From positions 310,001-374,000 of the forward strand of contig NZ_CANMHM010000001.1 in assembly GCF_947497695.1 (NCBI RefSeq): DNA of 64,000 bases, read 5' to 3'. Source of the DNA: an uncultured Polaribacter sp. Lineage in GTDB: Bacteria; Bacteroidota; Bacteroidia; Flavobacteriales; Flavobacteriaceae. The notes under the pieces were generated by a model, which worked only from the letters and a program-made list of their open reading frames with translations, ran no database searches and was not told the DNA's origin. Shown here piece by piece: positions 41,088-49,913 of the stretch (positions are counted from its first letter, which is position 1; every line of letters begins with the position of its first letter). The position numbers and the translations under genes were made by a program.

Positions 41088-42461
41088 TTAGCAAAGTTGA
41101 TATTCTGGCAAACTCATTAATTGTACAACAAAATTTTGTTTAGAAAGTTGCTCGTTTCTGAGTAACATTTCTGCTGTTCCGTTATTTAATTTTGTGGTAA
41201 TAATTTGATGTAACAAATCTTTATTAGCCTCTTTTTTATAATTTTCTTCAAAAGCCTGCCAATTTGCAGTCACTTTTATAAACGCTTTTTTGCGAAGTTT
41301 TCTGTTATTAAAATCAGTAATCAACGTTTCTTCATCTCCTATTTCTGAATAGGCAATTTGTGCATTATTTAATAAAACAGATGGCAAACGCAAACGTGTA
41401 ACAATGGTATTGCTATCAATCCAGTTTCTACCTGTTTTCCAACCGGCAACATTTGGTGGTCTTAGCAATATTTGCCCTAATAATCTTTGAACCAATAAAA
41501 TTTGTTTTGGTTTTTCTATTTTATAAGGTACAATGGTATTGATACCCACTAAAAATTCGATAGGTGATTTTATTTTAGTCCCAATGTTTTCATCAGCATA
41601 AAACCATTTAGAAAGCAGCACAAAACGCATTAAATTTTCTATATCATAATCTTTATAGAAAACAGAAGCCATTTCATCTACATGTTTTTTATTAATGTTT
41701 TCATTTACAAAATAACTATATATTTTTTCTGATATAAAACGTGCACATTGCTTTTTTTCTAAAATGATATCAATGATATCATCACCTGTAAAATTACCAG
41801 ATTTTCCTAAAAAGGTTTTTTGGTTTGCATCATGAAGTCTTTCTCTAAATTTAAAAGCACCTGCAATAGTATGGGTATATCCAGTAAATGCTCTTGCAGA
41901 TTCTTTAATATCTGTTTCAGTATAATGCTCTTGCCCTAAGGTAAAAAGCTCCATTAATTCGCGTGCAAAATTTTCATTCGGACTTTGTTTCTTGTTCTGT
42001 TTGTTGTTTAAATAGGTAAGCATTGCTGCTTCTTTAGAAACACTTTTGGTAAAATGTTTAAAATTACCCAAAGCATTTTTGCGTAACATATTATGATAAC
42101 TTTCTACAAATAAGATATTTTGGTTTTCACAAACAAAATGATTTGCCCAAAACAACGTCATCTTTTCACGTAAAATTTCTGAAGGATTATTTAAGCGATG
42201 AAACCAAGCTGAAGAAAGCTCAAACACTTTTTTTCTACTAATTTTCTGAAATTCTCTTCGCTTTTTTTTATCCTTAAAATCTTTTAAACGAAGCTCTTTT
42301 AAGAAAGAGGTATCTACTGTTAATTCAGTAATTTTCTTGGAAACAGTAAATAATTCGTTTACAACGTTTTTTTTACTTTTCTTTGACAAACGAGCCAATT
42401 CTTTTGGTTGAATACCAAAACCAACTCTGTTATATAAATGTTGTATGTGTGCTGATTTCAT
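41088..42461 (-). CDS. DUF1800 domain protein
   Basis: A 457-residue DUF1800 protein. Hallmarks: HLYNRVGFGIQPKEL at the N-terminus (9-23), REKMTLFWANHFV near 98-110, NENFARELMELFTLG near 161-175 and FTGYT near 193. The C-terminus has RPPNVAGWKTGRNWI near 335-349. No signal peptide is visible, unlike its partner DUF1501. First gene of the two-gene unit. Confidence 0.88.
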   Translation of the reverse strand: MKSAHIQHLYNRVGFGIQPKELARLSKKSKKNVVNELFTVSKKITELTVDTSFLKELRLKDFKDKKKRREFQKISRKKVFELSSAWFHRLNNPSEILREKMTLFWANHFVCENQNILFVESYHNMLRKNALGNFKHFTKSVSKEAAMLTYLNNKQNKKQSPNENFARELMELFTLGQEHYTETDIKESARAFTGYTHTIAGAFKFRERLHDANQKTFLGKSGNFTGDDIIDIILEKKQCARFISEKIYSYFVNENINKKHVDEMASVFYKDYDIENLMRFVLLSKWFYADENIGTKIKSPIEFLVGINTIVPYKIEKPKQILLVQRLLGQILLRPPNVAGWKTGRNWIDSNTIVTRLRLPSVLLNNAQIAYSEIGDEETLITDFNNRKLRKKAFIKVTANWQAFEENYKKEANKDLLHQIITTKLNNGTAEMLLRNEQLSKQNFVVQLMSLPEYQLC

Positions 42462-42553
42462 AAACGTAAGACTAATAAAACTAAAGATAGTTTAATTAAC
42501 TACACGTAATATAAAATATTTATATGCTAAAAGTAAAAGATTATATTAAAAAA

Positions 42554-42567
42554 CATGAATGTTCATG
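42554..42567. promoter_or_regulatory. Palindrome upstream of DUF1800-DUF1501
   Basis: CATGAA-TG-TTCATG is a perfect 6-2-6 inverted repeat in otherwise AT-rich DNA, 93 nt ahead of the DUF1800 start; a possible operator. Confidence 0.3.
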
Positions 42568-42598
42568 AGTAACATCAACATAAAAATAAATTTAAAAT

Positions 42599-42943
42599 TT
42601 ACAAAGAATATGCCAACCATTCTTCTGGAATGGGTTCTAAATGGAGTTCTACCTCTGTAGATTTTACTTTCTTTTTATAGCCTAATCGAGAGATTACAGG
42701 AATTGATAAATTAACATTATTCTTTTTATTAATGAGTAGTAATACTTGCTGTATAGACCTTTTGGTACATAATACCAAGCTATTCATCATTGCATTAGAT
42801 TCTTTTTCTAAATCGTAAAAATCTACAAAATAGGCAGGTTTATTGTCTTTGTAGATTACACATTGTGATTTTTTTTTGTTTTTTAATTCTATAACCTCTT
42901 TTGTACCACTTAAAGTTCTGTATGTTGTAGCTAAAAATTTCAT
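42599..42943 (-). CDS. Small hypothetical protein
   Basis: A 114-residue soluble protein. The start was placed at 42943, preceded by an AAAAAAAGGAT-type ribosome-binding stretch; an upstream in-frame ATG would add a low-quality N-terminus. It has KFLATTYRTLSGTKEVIEL at 2-20 and a C-terminal IPEEWLAYSL. Not recognised. Possible -7 box TAAGTTTG at 42998-42991. Confidence 0.6.
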   Translation of the reverse strand: MKFLATTYRTLSGTKEVIELKNKKKSQCVIYKDNKPAYFVDFYDLEKESNAMMNSLVLCTKRSIQQVLLLINKKNNVNLSIPVISRLGYKKKVKSTEVELHLEPIPEEWLAYSL

Positions 42944-42990
42944 ATCCTTTTTTTTTATATTCCCAACAATCAAAAACGTTAAGAACAAAA

Positions 42991-42998
42991 CAAACTTA
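42991..42998 (-). promoter_or_regulatory. -7 box of the small hypothetical gene
   Basis: TAAGTTTG (minus strand) matches TAnnTTTG, 47 nt before the ATG at 42943. Confidence 0.4.
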
Positions 42999-43051
42999 AA
43001 AGATTATCAACTTTTATGTTTATAAATTCGATGAAACACTAAAAAACATCG

Positions 43052-43267
43052 TTAAAAGGTATATTTAATGCCAGAATATACACCTAAATTAAAAGAAGAA
43101 AAACTATTAGATTTTTTTCTAAAAGTATTTAATTGAGCTTTAAACATTAGATTTAAATTTTAAGACCAATTTTTATTTAGAAATAAAGAACTGTAAGCTA
43201 CTCTAATTTTTATGTTAAACCTATTGATAATATTACTTGTTCTATTAATAAATACAAATAAGTAAAA
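43052..43267 (-). pseudogene. Remnant of an outer-membrane beta-barrel protein
   Basis: On the minus strand one frame reads AYSSLFLNKNWS, a stop, then NLNLMFKAQLN and a final FNLGVYSGIKYTF followed by a stop at 43054-43052. The last strand, with alternating residues and terminal aromatic Phe, is the classic C-terminal strand of a porin/OmpA-like barrel. There is one internal stop and no start codon, so it reads as a decayed gene end. Chance similarity is possible. Confidence 0.4.
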
Positions 43268-43294
43268 TTACAAATAGTATAATTTTTCACATAA

Positions 43295-43996
43295 TTACAA
43301 ATTATTAAATAAATATGTAAACCTTGGAAATCCGTTTTTACAAATCACAGTAGCAGGTTCATCAGCTAATGAACAATCTGAATCAATACCGTATTTAATA
43401 TTAAAGTCTTTTTCTGCTTTGGTATAATTAGCCACTTTTTCTAAAAATGTAACTGTATCTATTTTAGTTGAATAAGCAATATAACCTTGAGGACCTCCAC
43501 AAGCTTTTGCTCCATAAGCAACAAAAGTCCAGTCTTTTGAATCTTCACATGAAAAACTATTTGACAAATTTTGAATTTCATTAAACAAATCCATTAAATT
43601 TCTATGTGCTATTTCTTGTGCTGTCAATTCTCTTTTTACAACTAATTCATTTTTTGTGAGCGATACAATTCTCCAAACATAATTTGTTGGATAATTTTCT
43701 GTTTTAATACTAATTAAATTGTTTTTTAACTCAAAAGCACCTTCTATATTAAAAAAAGTTAATGGAGGTGTACCACACCAACCAGAGGTTTTCTCTACAA
43801 ACGTTCCGTTTTCAGAAAATGAAATTCCATAAGCTTCATTAGGTAATTCATTTGCTCTTTTAAAGGTGGTTGTTTCTCCTTTGTAAATTGGGTTGTCCCA
43901 AAAACCTAATAATACGTTTTCTGAATCTATTCTTATTTCATTAGTTTCACAAGAAAAAGCAATGATTAAAGTTAATAAAAGGGCTGTTTTTTTCAT
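43295..43996 (-). CDS. Lipoprotein of unknown function
   Basis: A 233-residue lipoprotein (MKKTALLLTLIIAFSC; lipobox Cys16). The start was set at 43996; an upstream ATG at 44026 would place ten polar residues ahead of the signal. The N-terminal part (25-130) looks like a lipocalin-like sandwich (LLGFWDNPIYKG, GISFSENGTFVEKTSGWCG); the C-terminal part has four cysteines and YGAKACGGPQGYIAYST near 160-176. Related small proteins with CGGPxxY motifs are common secreted proteins in Flavobacteriia. Function unknown. Confidence 0.72.
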   Translation of the reverse strand: MKKTALLLTLIIAFSCETNEIRIDSENVLLGFWDNPIYKGETTTFKRANELPNEAYGISFSENGTFVEKTSGWCGTPPLTFFNIEGAFELKNNLISIKTENYPTNYVWRIVSLTKNELVVKRELTAQEIAHRNLMDLFNEIQNLSNSFSCEDSKDWTFVAYGAKACGGPQGYIAYSTKIDTVTFLEKVANYTKAEKDFNIKYGIDSDCSLADEPATVICKNGFPRFTYLFNNL

Positions 43997-44094
43997 GTTT
44001 AGAAATAATTTATTTGAGTTTGCCAACCTTTTAAATTTAAAATAATTTTAGGTTGATTTTGTTTTTATTCTTTTGTATTAAAAGTAAAAGGTTT

Positions 44095-44475
44095 TTAATT
44101 ACCATATAAAATAATTTTATCAGTTCGTAATTTTTCAAAATCAACACAGGTATTTGCACCTACAATTCCTCCAAAAGTACATATTGTTTCTCCTGCACAG
44201 TTGTAAACTAAAGTTTGTCCATCTGAAATTTGATCGCAAATAATTACCTCAAAAACAGTTTCTGAATTATAAGTAAATTGTGTAATAGAACTTCTTCCCC
44301 CACAATCTATTGCATCTATTGTGTTTTTAGCATCTTTTAAAAAACCTAAGTCTTGTAAAGGTTCTTGTGTGTTACATACTATAATTACCTCATCATTATT
44401 TGTATTGTCATTTTCTTCGCAAGAAACCAAAGTTAAAAAAGCAATAAGCACCGTAAAATATATATTTTTAAACAT
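44095..44475 (-). CDS. Small Cys-rich lipoprotein
   Basis: A 126-residue lipoprotein (AFLTLVSC, Cys19). The mature part has Cys-containing motifs VFEVIICDQISDG near 82-94 and GETICTFGGIVGANTC near 101-116, giving probable disulfides, reminiscent of the DUF6970-type small lipoproteins. It is downstream of no obvious partner; the neighbouring lipoprotein gene is 99 nt further on the same strand. Function unknown. Confidence 0.68.
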   Translation of the reverse strand: MFKNIYFTVLIAFLTLVSCEENDNTNNDEVIIVCNTQEPLQDLGFLKDAKNTIDAIDCGGRSSITQFTYNSETVFEVIICDQISDGQTLVYNCAGETICTFGGIVGANTCVDFEKLRTDKIILYGN

Positions 44476-44539
44476 GGTATTTTATGAATTATTTCTTACA
44501 AGATGCAAAAAAAAATAAAAAGGTTGCCTTAAATAATTC

Positions 44540-44547
44540 TATTTTTG
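44540..44547 (+). promoter_or_regulatory. -7 box of the LuxE-like gene
   Basis: TATTTTTG, 9 nt before the ATG at 44557; the 5' UTR can only be a few nucleotides. Confidence 0.4.
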
Positions 44548-44556
44548 TAAAAGTTT

Positions 44557-45531
44557 ATGATAGAAATAATATTTAACATACAATCTGAAACAGATTTTAA
44601 AGAAGTAGCTTTAAAAGTTTTTAAACATCAATTTAAAAACAATAAAGTGTATCGTTCTTTTTGCGATTTACTCTATATTCATCCTTCTGATGTTACTAAA
44701 ATAGAAGAAATTCCGTTTTTACCAATTCAGTTTTTTAAGAGTAAAAAAGTACTTTCTTCTTTAGATGAAATTCAAGAAACTTTTACCAGTTCTGGCACCA
44801 CAGAAAGCATTACTAGCAAACATTTTGTAACCGATATAAATCTTTACAAAGAAAGTTATTTAAAGGGATTTGAACATTTTTATGGTAATATAGAAGACTA
44901 TGTAGTATTGGCTTTATTGCCTAATTATTTAGAGAGAAAAGGTTCATCGTTAGTTTTTATGGTGGATGATTTAATACAAAAATCTAAAAATACAGAAAGT
45001 GGTTTTTATTTAAATAATTTATCAGAATTAGCCAAAAAACTTACTGAATTAGACAAAAAAGGAAAAAAAGTACTTTTAATGGGAGTTTCTTTTGCGTTAT
45101 TAGATTTGATAGAACTGCAACAATTCAACCTAAAAAACACTATCATTATGGAAACTGGTGGTATGAAAGGACGCAGAAAAGAATTGGTTAGAGAAGCATT
45201 ACATCAACAATTAAAAAACGGATTTGGTGTTGATAAAATTCACTCAGAATATGGAATGACAGAACTATTAAGTCAAGGATATTCTAAAGGAAATGGTATT
45301 TTTAAAACACCTCCTTGGATGCATATTTTAACTAGAGATACAGAAGATGCCTTAACAATTCAAACTATAGGAAAAACTGGCGGAATAAACGTAATTGATT
45401 TAGCAAACTACAATTCTTGCTCTTTTATTGCTACGCAAGATTTAGGCAGAGTACATAAAAACGATACATTTGAAATTATTGGCCGTTTTGATAATTCTGA
45501 TATCAGAGGTTGTAATTTGATGGTGTTGTAG
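44557..45531 (+). CDS. LuxE-like acyl-protein synthetase / acyl transferase
   Basis: A 324-residue protein resembling the LuxE/PaaK-like acyl-activating group. FTSSGTTES near 72-80 is the adenylate-forming phosphate-binding loop; METGGMKGRRKELVR near 197-211 and EYGMTELLSQGY near 227-238 match the second core block, and the C-terminus QDLGRVHKNDTFEIIGRFDNSDIRG carries the (D)xGRxxD-like hinge (written here across 293-318). It probably activates a fatty or aromatic acid; the partner is unknown, and no lux-like reductase is present. Confidence 0.82.
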   Translation: MIEIIFNIQSETDFKEVALKVFKHQFKNNKVYRSFCDLLYIHPSDVTKIEEIPFLPIQFFKSKKVLSSLDEIQETFTSSGTTESITSKHFVTDINLYKESYLKGFEHFYGNIEDYVVLALLPNYLERKGSSLVFMVDDLIQKSKNTESGFYLNNLSELAKKLTELDKKGKKVLLMGVSFALLDLIELQQFNLKNTIIMETGGMKGRRKELVREALHQQLKNGFGVDKIHSEYGMTELLSQGYSKGNGIFKTPPWMHILTRDTEDALTIQTIGKTGGINVIDLANYNSCSFIATQDLGRVHKNDTFEIIGRFDNSDIRGCNLMVL

Positions 45532-45556
45532 TTACTAAAATTTTAAAATCTGTTTC

Positions 45557-46606
45557 TTACTCGTCTTTCAACCCATTCCAACCCTGAGCTTTTAAACCAA
45601 TTTCTTGGCTAGCTCTAGTTACTAAATTCAATCCTTGGTTTTCTGCAGTAATATGCCCAATAATAGAAAAATTGGGGTTTCCTTTTATGTTGTCAAAATC
45701 TGCAATTGGCACTGTAAACAACAATTCATAATCTTCTCCCCCACTTAAAGCAACCATAGTAGAATCTAACTCAAACTCTTCACAAGCAGAAATTACTTGA
45801 GGATCTAGAGGCAACTTCTCTTCATACACCTTACACCCAACTTTACTTTGGGTACAAATATGAAAAAGTTCTGACGAAAGTCCATCAGAAATATCTATCA
45901 TAGCAGTTGGTTTTACGTTTAATTCCTTTAAAATTCCTGCAATATCTTTACGAGCTTCTGGTTTTAATTGACGTTCAATTAAATATGTATAATTGTCTAA
46001 ATCTGGCTGATTGTTTGGATCTACCTTAAAAACTTGCTTTTCTCTTTCTAAAACCTGTAACCCTAAATAAGCAGCACCTAAATCTCCAGAAACCACAATT
46101 AAATCGGTTTCTTTTGCGGTATTTCTATAAACGATATCTTGTTTATCAGCTTTTCCAATTGCAGTTACAGAAATTAAAATTCCTTTGGTAGAAGATGTTG
46201 TGTCTCCACCAACTAAATCTACTTTATAAGTGTTACAAGCCAACTGAATACCTGCATACAATTCTTCAATTGCCTCTAAAGTAAATCTGTTAGAAACTGC
46301 TATAGAAACTGTAACTTGCTCTGCAACACCATTCATAGCATACACATCAGACAAGTTTACCATTATAGCTTTATAACCTAAATGCTTTAATGGCATATAA
46401 CTTAAATCAAAATGCACACCTTCAATCAACAAATCTGTAGTAACTAAAGTTTGTTTTTGAGATGCTTCTAAAACTGCAGCATCATCTCCAATCGCTTTTG
46501 CTGTAGATGTATTTTCTACCTTAAAATATTTTGTAATATGATTGATTAAACCAAATTCTCCTAATTCAGCCAACGAGGTTTTTTGTGTATTTTTATCTTC
46601 TAACAT
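45557..46606 (-). CDS. thiL: Thiamine-monophosphate kinase
   Basis: Phosphorylates thiamine monophosphate to thiamine diphosphate, the last step of cofactor synthesis. The 349-residue ThiL shows GEFGLINHITKYF (16-28), IGDDAAVL near 40-47 with metal-binding Asp, VGGDTTSS near 135-142, DISDGLSSEL near 238-247 and SGGEDYELLF near 287-296. It stands alone; no other thi genes are in the window. The ATG lies 4 nt after a TATCTTTG -7 box, suggesting a leaderless message. Confidence 0.95.
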   Translation of the reverse strand: MLEDKNTQKTSLAELGEFGLINHITKYFKVENTSTAKAIGDDAAVLEASQKQTLVTTDLLIEGVHFDLSYMPLKHLGYKAIMVNLSDVYAMNGVAEQVTVSIAVSNRFTLEAIEELYAGIQLACNTYKVDLVGGDTTSSTKGILISVTAIGKADKQDIVYRNTAKETDLIVVSGDLGAAYLGLQVLEREKQVFKVDPNNQPDLDNYTYLIERQLKPEARKDIAGILKELNVKPTAMIDISDGLSSELFHICTQSKVGCKVYEEKLPLDPQVISACEEFELDSTMVALSGGEDYELLFTVPIADFDNIKGNPNFSIIGHITAENQGLNLVTRASQEIGLKAQGWNGLKDE

Positions 46607-46610
46607 CTTG

Positions 46611-46618
46611 CAAAGATA
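46611..46618 (-). promoter_or_regulatory. -7 box 4 nt before the thiL ATG
   Basis: TATCTTTG, CAAG, ATG on the minus strand. Confidence 0.5.
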
Positions 46619-46684
46619 GGTACATTCTAAAAAATTACAGAATTACTTTAACACAGATATTTATTTATTTTAGTTTTTAAATGG

Positions 46685-46692
46685 TATTTTTG
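46685..46692 (+). promoter_or_regulatory. -7 box of the M1 peptidase gene
   Basis: TATTTTTG matches TAnnTTTG, 19 nt before the ATG at 46712. Confidence 0.45.
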
Positions 46693-46711
46693 ATTGATAT
46701 AATTATGAATT

Positions 46712-48628
46712 ATGACACGTTTTATTGTAACTCTCTTGTTTATTATCATCAATTTACATAAAACTACTGCTCAAGAAATCTTAAATATTGCCAAAGCAGA
46801 AGCAAAAGCTGCACAATTAAAAATTAATTTCAAGACCAATACCAACACTTCAAATTACAATATTACTTATCATAAACTAGAATTTACAGTAGATCCTGTA
46901 ATTGCAGATATTGCAGGTAAAGTAACCACAACTTTTACTGCTTTGTCAAATCTAAATACTGTTATTTTTGATTTGGATGATCACATGACTGTTACTTCTG
47001 TAACTCAAAATGAAAATACACTTTCGTTTTCTCAAAACGCAAATGAAGAGTTGGTTATTACACTTTTAAATACATTAAATCTAGGAGAAACAACCTCTGT
47101 AATTATTGAATATTATGGAACACCTGTAAGTTCTGGTTTCGATTCTTTTGAAGCCTCTACTCATGGACCAAATAAAACGCCAGTTCTTTGGACACTTTCT
47201 GAGCCTTATGGAGCTTTAAATTGGTGGCCTTGTAAACAAGATTTAAATGATAAAATTGATAAAATTGATGTGTATATTACTGCTCCAAAACAATACACAG
47301 CTGCGTCTAACGGATTAGAACAAAGTGCAATTATAAATGGAAATTTTAAAACGACGCATTTTAAACATCAATATCCTATACCTGCCTATTTAATTGCTAT
47401 TGCTATTAGCAATTATGCAACGTATTCTCATCAAATAAATTATAAAGACAATAATTTTCCTATTGTTAATTATGTATATCCTGAGAGCCTTACATCCGCA
47501 GAAAATAGCACATTGGTTACTGTAGATATGATGTATTATTTTATTGATTTATTTGGCGATTACCCTTATAAAAATGAAAAATACGGTCATGCACAATTTG
47601 GTTGGGGTGGAGGCATGGAACATGCCACTGTTTCTTTTATGGGAAATTTTAGCAGGGATTTAATTGCACATGAATTGGCACATCAATGGTTTGGAAACAA
47701 AGTTACTTGTGGTAGTTGGAAAGACATTTGGCTAAATGAAAGTTTTGCAACCTATTTAACAGGTTTAACCATAGAACACTTAGATGGAGAAACTAATTTT
47801 AAAAGCTGGAGAAATTCTAGAATAAATTCTATAACATCTGCTTCTAATGGAGCAGTTTATTTATCAGACATAGATACTACAAATGTGAGTAGAATTTTTA
47901 GTGGTAGATTATCTTATAACAAAGGTGCAATGGTTTTACACATGTTGCGTAAAAAATTAGGAGACACCAATTTTTTTAAAGGTCTTAAGAATTATATAAC
48001 AGACCCAAATTTAGCCTATAATTATGCAAAAACACCAGATTTAATTGCACATTTAGAAACTGCAAGTAGCTTAGATTTATCAGAATTTTTTAACGATTGG
48101 GTTTATAATCAAGGCTACCCAAGCTACACTATTAATTGGCAACAAACTTTAGCAAATTCTGTTCATATACAATTAAACCAAAACCAAAGTCATACGTCTG
48201 TTTCTTTCTTTGAAGCTGATGTTCCTGTTCGTATAAATGGAACAAATGGAGAAATTTTAGACCTTGTTTTAAAGAACACAAACAACAATCAAACTTTTAT
48301 AGAAAATGTAAATTTTACAATTAGTGCTGTAGAATTTGATCCAGATTTACATTTAATTTCTAAAAATAATAGTGTTTTAAACTTAGAAGAAAATTCTTTT
48401 TTATCAGAAAATATTACGTTGTTTCCCAATCCTGTAAATGATGTTTTAACCATTCAAACATCAGAAAACATCAATATAAAAAATGCTATTATTTATAATA
48501 CTTTAGGAAAAGAACTTTTTACAACTTCAAATCAACAAATAGATTTAAGTACGTTAAGCAAAGGAGTTTATTTTATTAAAATTGTTACGGATTATGGAGA
48601 ATTATATCAAAAAATTATTAAAGAGTAG
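46712..48628 (+). CDS. M1 family aminopeptidase with type IX sorting domain
   Basis: A 638-residue secreted zinc aminopeptidase. Signal peptide to about residue 20; N-terminal beta saddle (35-215) and catalytic domain with GGGMEH near 305-310 and HELAHQWFGNKVT near 325-337, with the zinc-ligand Glu in WLNESFATY. A C-terminal segment from about 560, with ENITLFPNPVNDVL and KGVYFIKI strands, is a Por-secretion-type type A sorting domain, so it leaves the cell through T9SS, linking it to the sprE gene here. It degrades peptides at the surface or outside the cell. Confidence 0.94.
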   Translation: MTRFIVTLLFIIINLHKTTAQEILNIAKAEAKAAQLKINFKTNTNTSNYNITYHKLEFTVDPVIADIAGKVTTTFTALSNLNTVIFDLDDHMTVTSVTQNENTLSFSQNANEELVITLLNTLNLGETTSVIIEYYGTPVSSGFDSFEASTHGPNKTPVLWTLSEPYGALNWWPCKQDLNDKIDKIDVYITAPKQYTAASNGLEQSAIINGNFKTTHFKHQYPIPAYLIAIAISNYATYSHQINYKDNNFPIVNYVYPESLTSAENSTLVTVDMMYYFIDLFGDYPYKNEKYGHAQFGWGGGMEHATVSFMGNFSRDLIAHELAHQWFGNKVTCGSWKDIWLNESFATYLTGLTIEHLDGETNFKSWRNSRINSITSASNGAVYLSDIDTTNVSRIFSGRLSYNKGAMVLHMLRKKLGDTNFFKGLKNYITDPNLAYNYAKTPDLIAHLETASSLDLSEFFNDWVYNQGYPSYTINWQQTLANSVHIQLNQNQSHTSVSFFEADVPVRINGTNGEILDLVLKNTNNNQTFIENVNFTISAVEFDPDLHLISKNNSVLNLEENSFLSENITLFPNPVNDVLTIQTSENINIKNAIIYNTLGKELFTTSNQQIDLSTLSKGVYFIKIVTDYGELYQKIIKE

Positions 48629-49032
48629 TTTTTTATTTGAAATTTTCTCCATATAAAATTTCTGAAAAAGAAATTTCACTCGAACTGACAGCTACTTCTT
48701 TATATGCTGTCTTTCCTGTAATTGTCATTTCGACGCTAGGAGAAATCACATAATATAGAGAACACAAAATTGAGCAACTTTATGCGATTTCTCCCTTTGG
48801 TCGAAATGACAAACTGCACCTGATCATTTCTGATTTAATTTTTTTTCTCAGTTCTCAAACTAACAGTTAGAGATAGTACAAAGTTACATCGAGTGATCAC
48901 GCTTTTCCAGCATCATTATATTGAGATGTTTTTTGACTCTAAAAAACAATAAACCTCTTTCAACCTTTTCAATTCCTTTTACCCGATTATAAATAAGTTT
49001 TTCTATTTTTACCGATATAAATAATTCGCCTT
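48629..49032. other. Intergenic region with a palindromic element
   Basis: It contains the family 2 element 48722-48812 and otherwise AT-rich DNA ahead of lpxH. No ORF was convincing. Confidence 0.65.
48722..48812. repeat. Family 2 palindromic element, copy 3
   Basis: TTGTCATTTCGACG with AGGAGAAATCACATAA on the left mirrors TTATGCGATTTCTCCC and GGTCGAAATGACAA on the right (24 to 30 bp arms, imperfect), ends with TTGTCA/TGACAA. The core CAACTTTATGCGATTTCTCCC-like is at 48775-48795. Confidence 0.7.
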
Positions 49033-49797
49033 TTGATTTCTATAAATTCATCAGAAAATAAAAAAATCTATTTTGCTTCAGACCAACATTTTGGTGCTCC
49101 AACACCACAAGCTAGTTTTCCTCGCGAAAAAAAGTTTGTAGCTTGGTTAGATATTGTTAAAAAAGATGCAGAAGCTATTTTTTTATTAGGTGATTTATTC
49201 GATTTTTGGTTTGAGTATAAAACAGTTGTACCAAAAGGATTTGTGAGAGTTTTAGGCAAATTGGCAGAAATTCGCGATAGTGGAATTCCTATTTATTTCT
49301 TTATTGGTAATCATGATTTATGGATGAACGATTATTTTGAAAAAGAACTCAACATCCCTGTATATCATGAGCCACAAGAGTTTATCATCAACAATAAAAA
49401 ATTTTTAATTGGTCATGGTGATGGTTTAGGTCCTGGTGATTATGGTTACAAACGCATGAAAAAAGTGTTTACATTTCCATTATTTAAATGGCTATTTAAA
49501 TGGCTACATCCAGATTTAGGGGTAAGTTTAGGACATTATATGTCTGTTAAAAACAAACTTATTTCTGGGGATGATGATGCCAAATATTTAGGAGATGATA
49601 ATGAATGGCTGGTACAATATTGCAAAGAAAAACTTACCGAAAAACACTACGATTATTTTGTTTTTGGGCATAGACATCTTCCTTTAGAAATTAAATTACA
49701 AGAAAATAGTACCTACATAAATCTTGGTGATTGGATTCAATATTTTACTTACGGAGAATTCAATAATTCTGATTTTAAATTGTTAAAATTCGATTAA
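49033..49797 (+). CDS. lpxH: UDP-2,3-diacylglucosamine diphosphatase (LpxH-like)
   Basis: A 254-residue metallophosphoesterase that forms lipid X in lipid A synthesis. Metal motifs: ASDQHFGAP near 16-24 (DxH), GDLFDFWFEY near 54-63 (GDxxD), GNHDLWM near 95-101 (GNHD), LIGHGDGLGPGD near 132-143 and VFGHRHLP near 217-224. Length and the DLFDFWFEY motif identify LpxH and not a generic phosphatase. The start is TTG at 49033. Peripheral to the inner membrane, probably. Confidence 0.93.
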   Translation: MISINSSENKKIYFASDQHFGAPTPQASFPREKKFVAWLDIVKKDAEAIFLLGDLFDFWFEYKTVVPKGFVRVLGKLAEIRDSGIPIYFFIGNHDLWMNDYFEKELNIPVYHEPQEFIINNKKFLIGHGDGLGPGDYGYKRMKKVFTFPLFKWLFKWLHPDLGVSLGHYMSVKNKLISGDDDAKYLGDDNEWLVQYCKEKLTEKHYDYFVFGHRHLPLEIKLQENSTYINLGDWIQYFTYGEFNNSDFKLLKFD

Positions 49798-49871
49798 ATT
49801 CCCCTTTAAATTAAACAAAACCTTAAAAAATCTTTAACCTACTTTTAACAATTCGCAAAATGTTAAAAGTG

Positions 49872-49879
49872 TAGTTTTG
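49872..49879 (+). promoter_or_regulatory. -7 box of the bat operon
   Basis: TAGTTTTG matches TAnnTTTG, 34 nt before the moxR ATG at 49914. Confidence 0.45.
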
Positions 49880-49913
49880 TTTTCATAAAAATAATACTTA
49901 ATACAATATTACA

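Larger units (their letters stand above)
42944..43294. other. Gap holding a promoter and a decayed outer-membrane-protein remnant
   Basis: The 42.94-43.05 kb part carries the leader of the small gene; 43.05-43.27 kb carries a minus-strand fragment ending as a beta-barrel C-terminus (separate entry). No intact gene. Confidence 0.55.
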
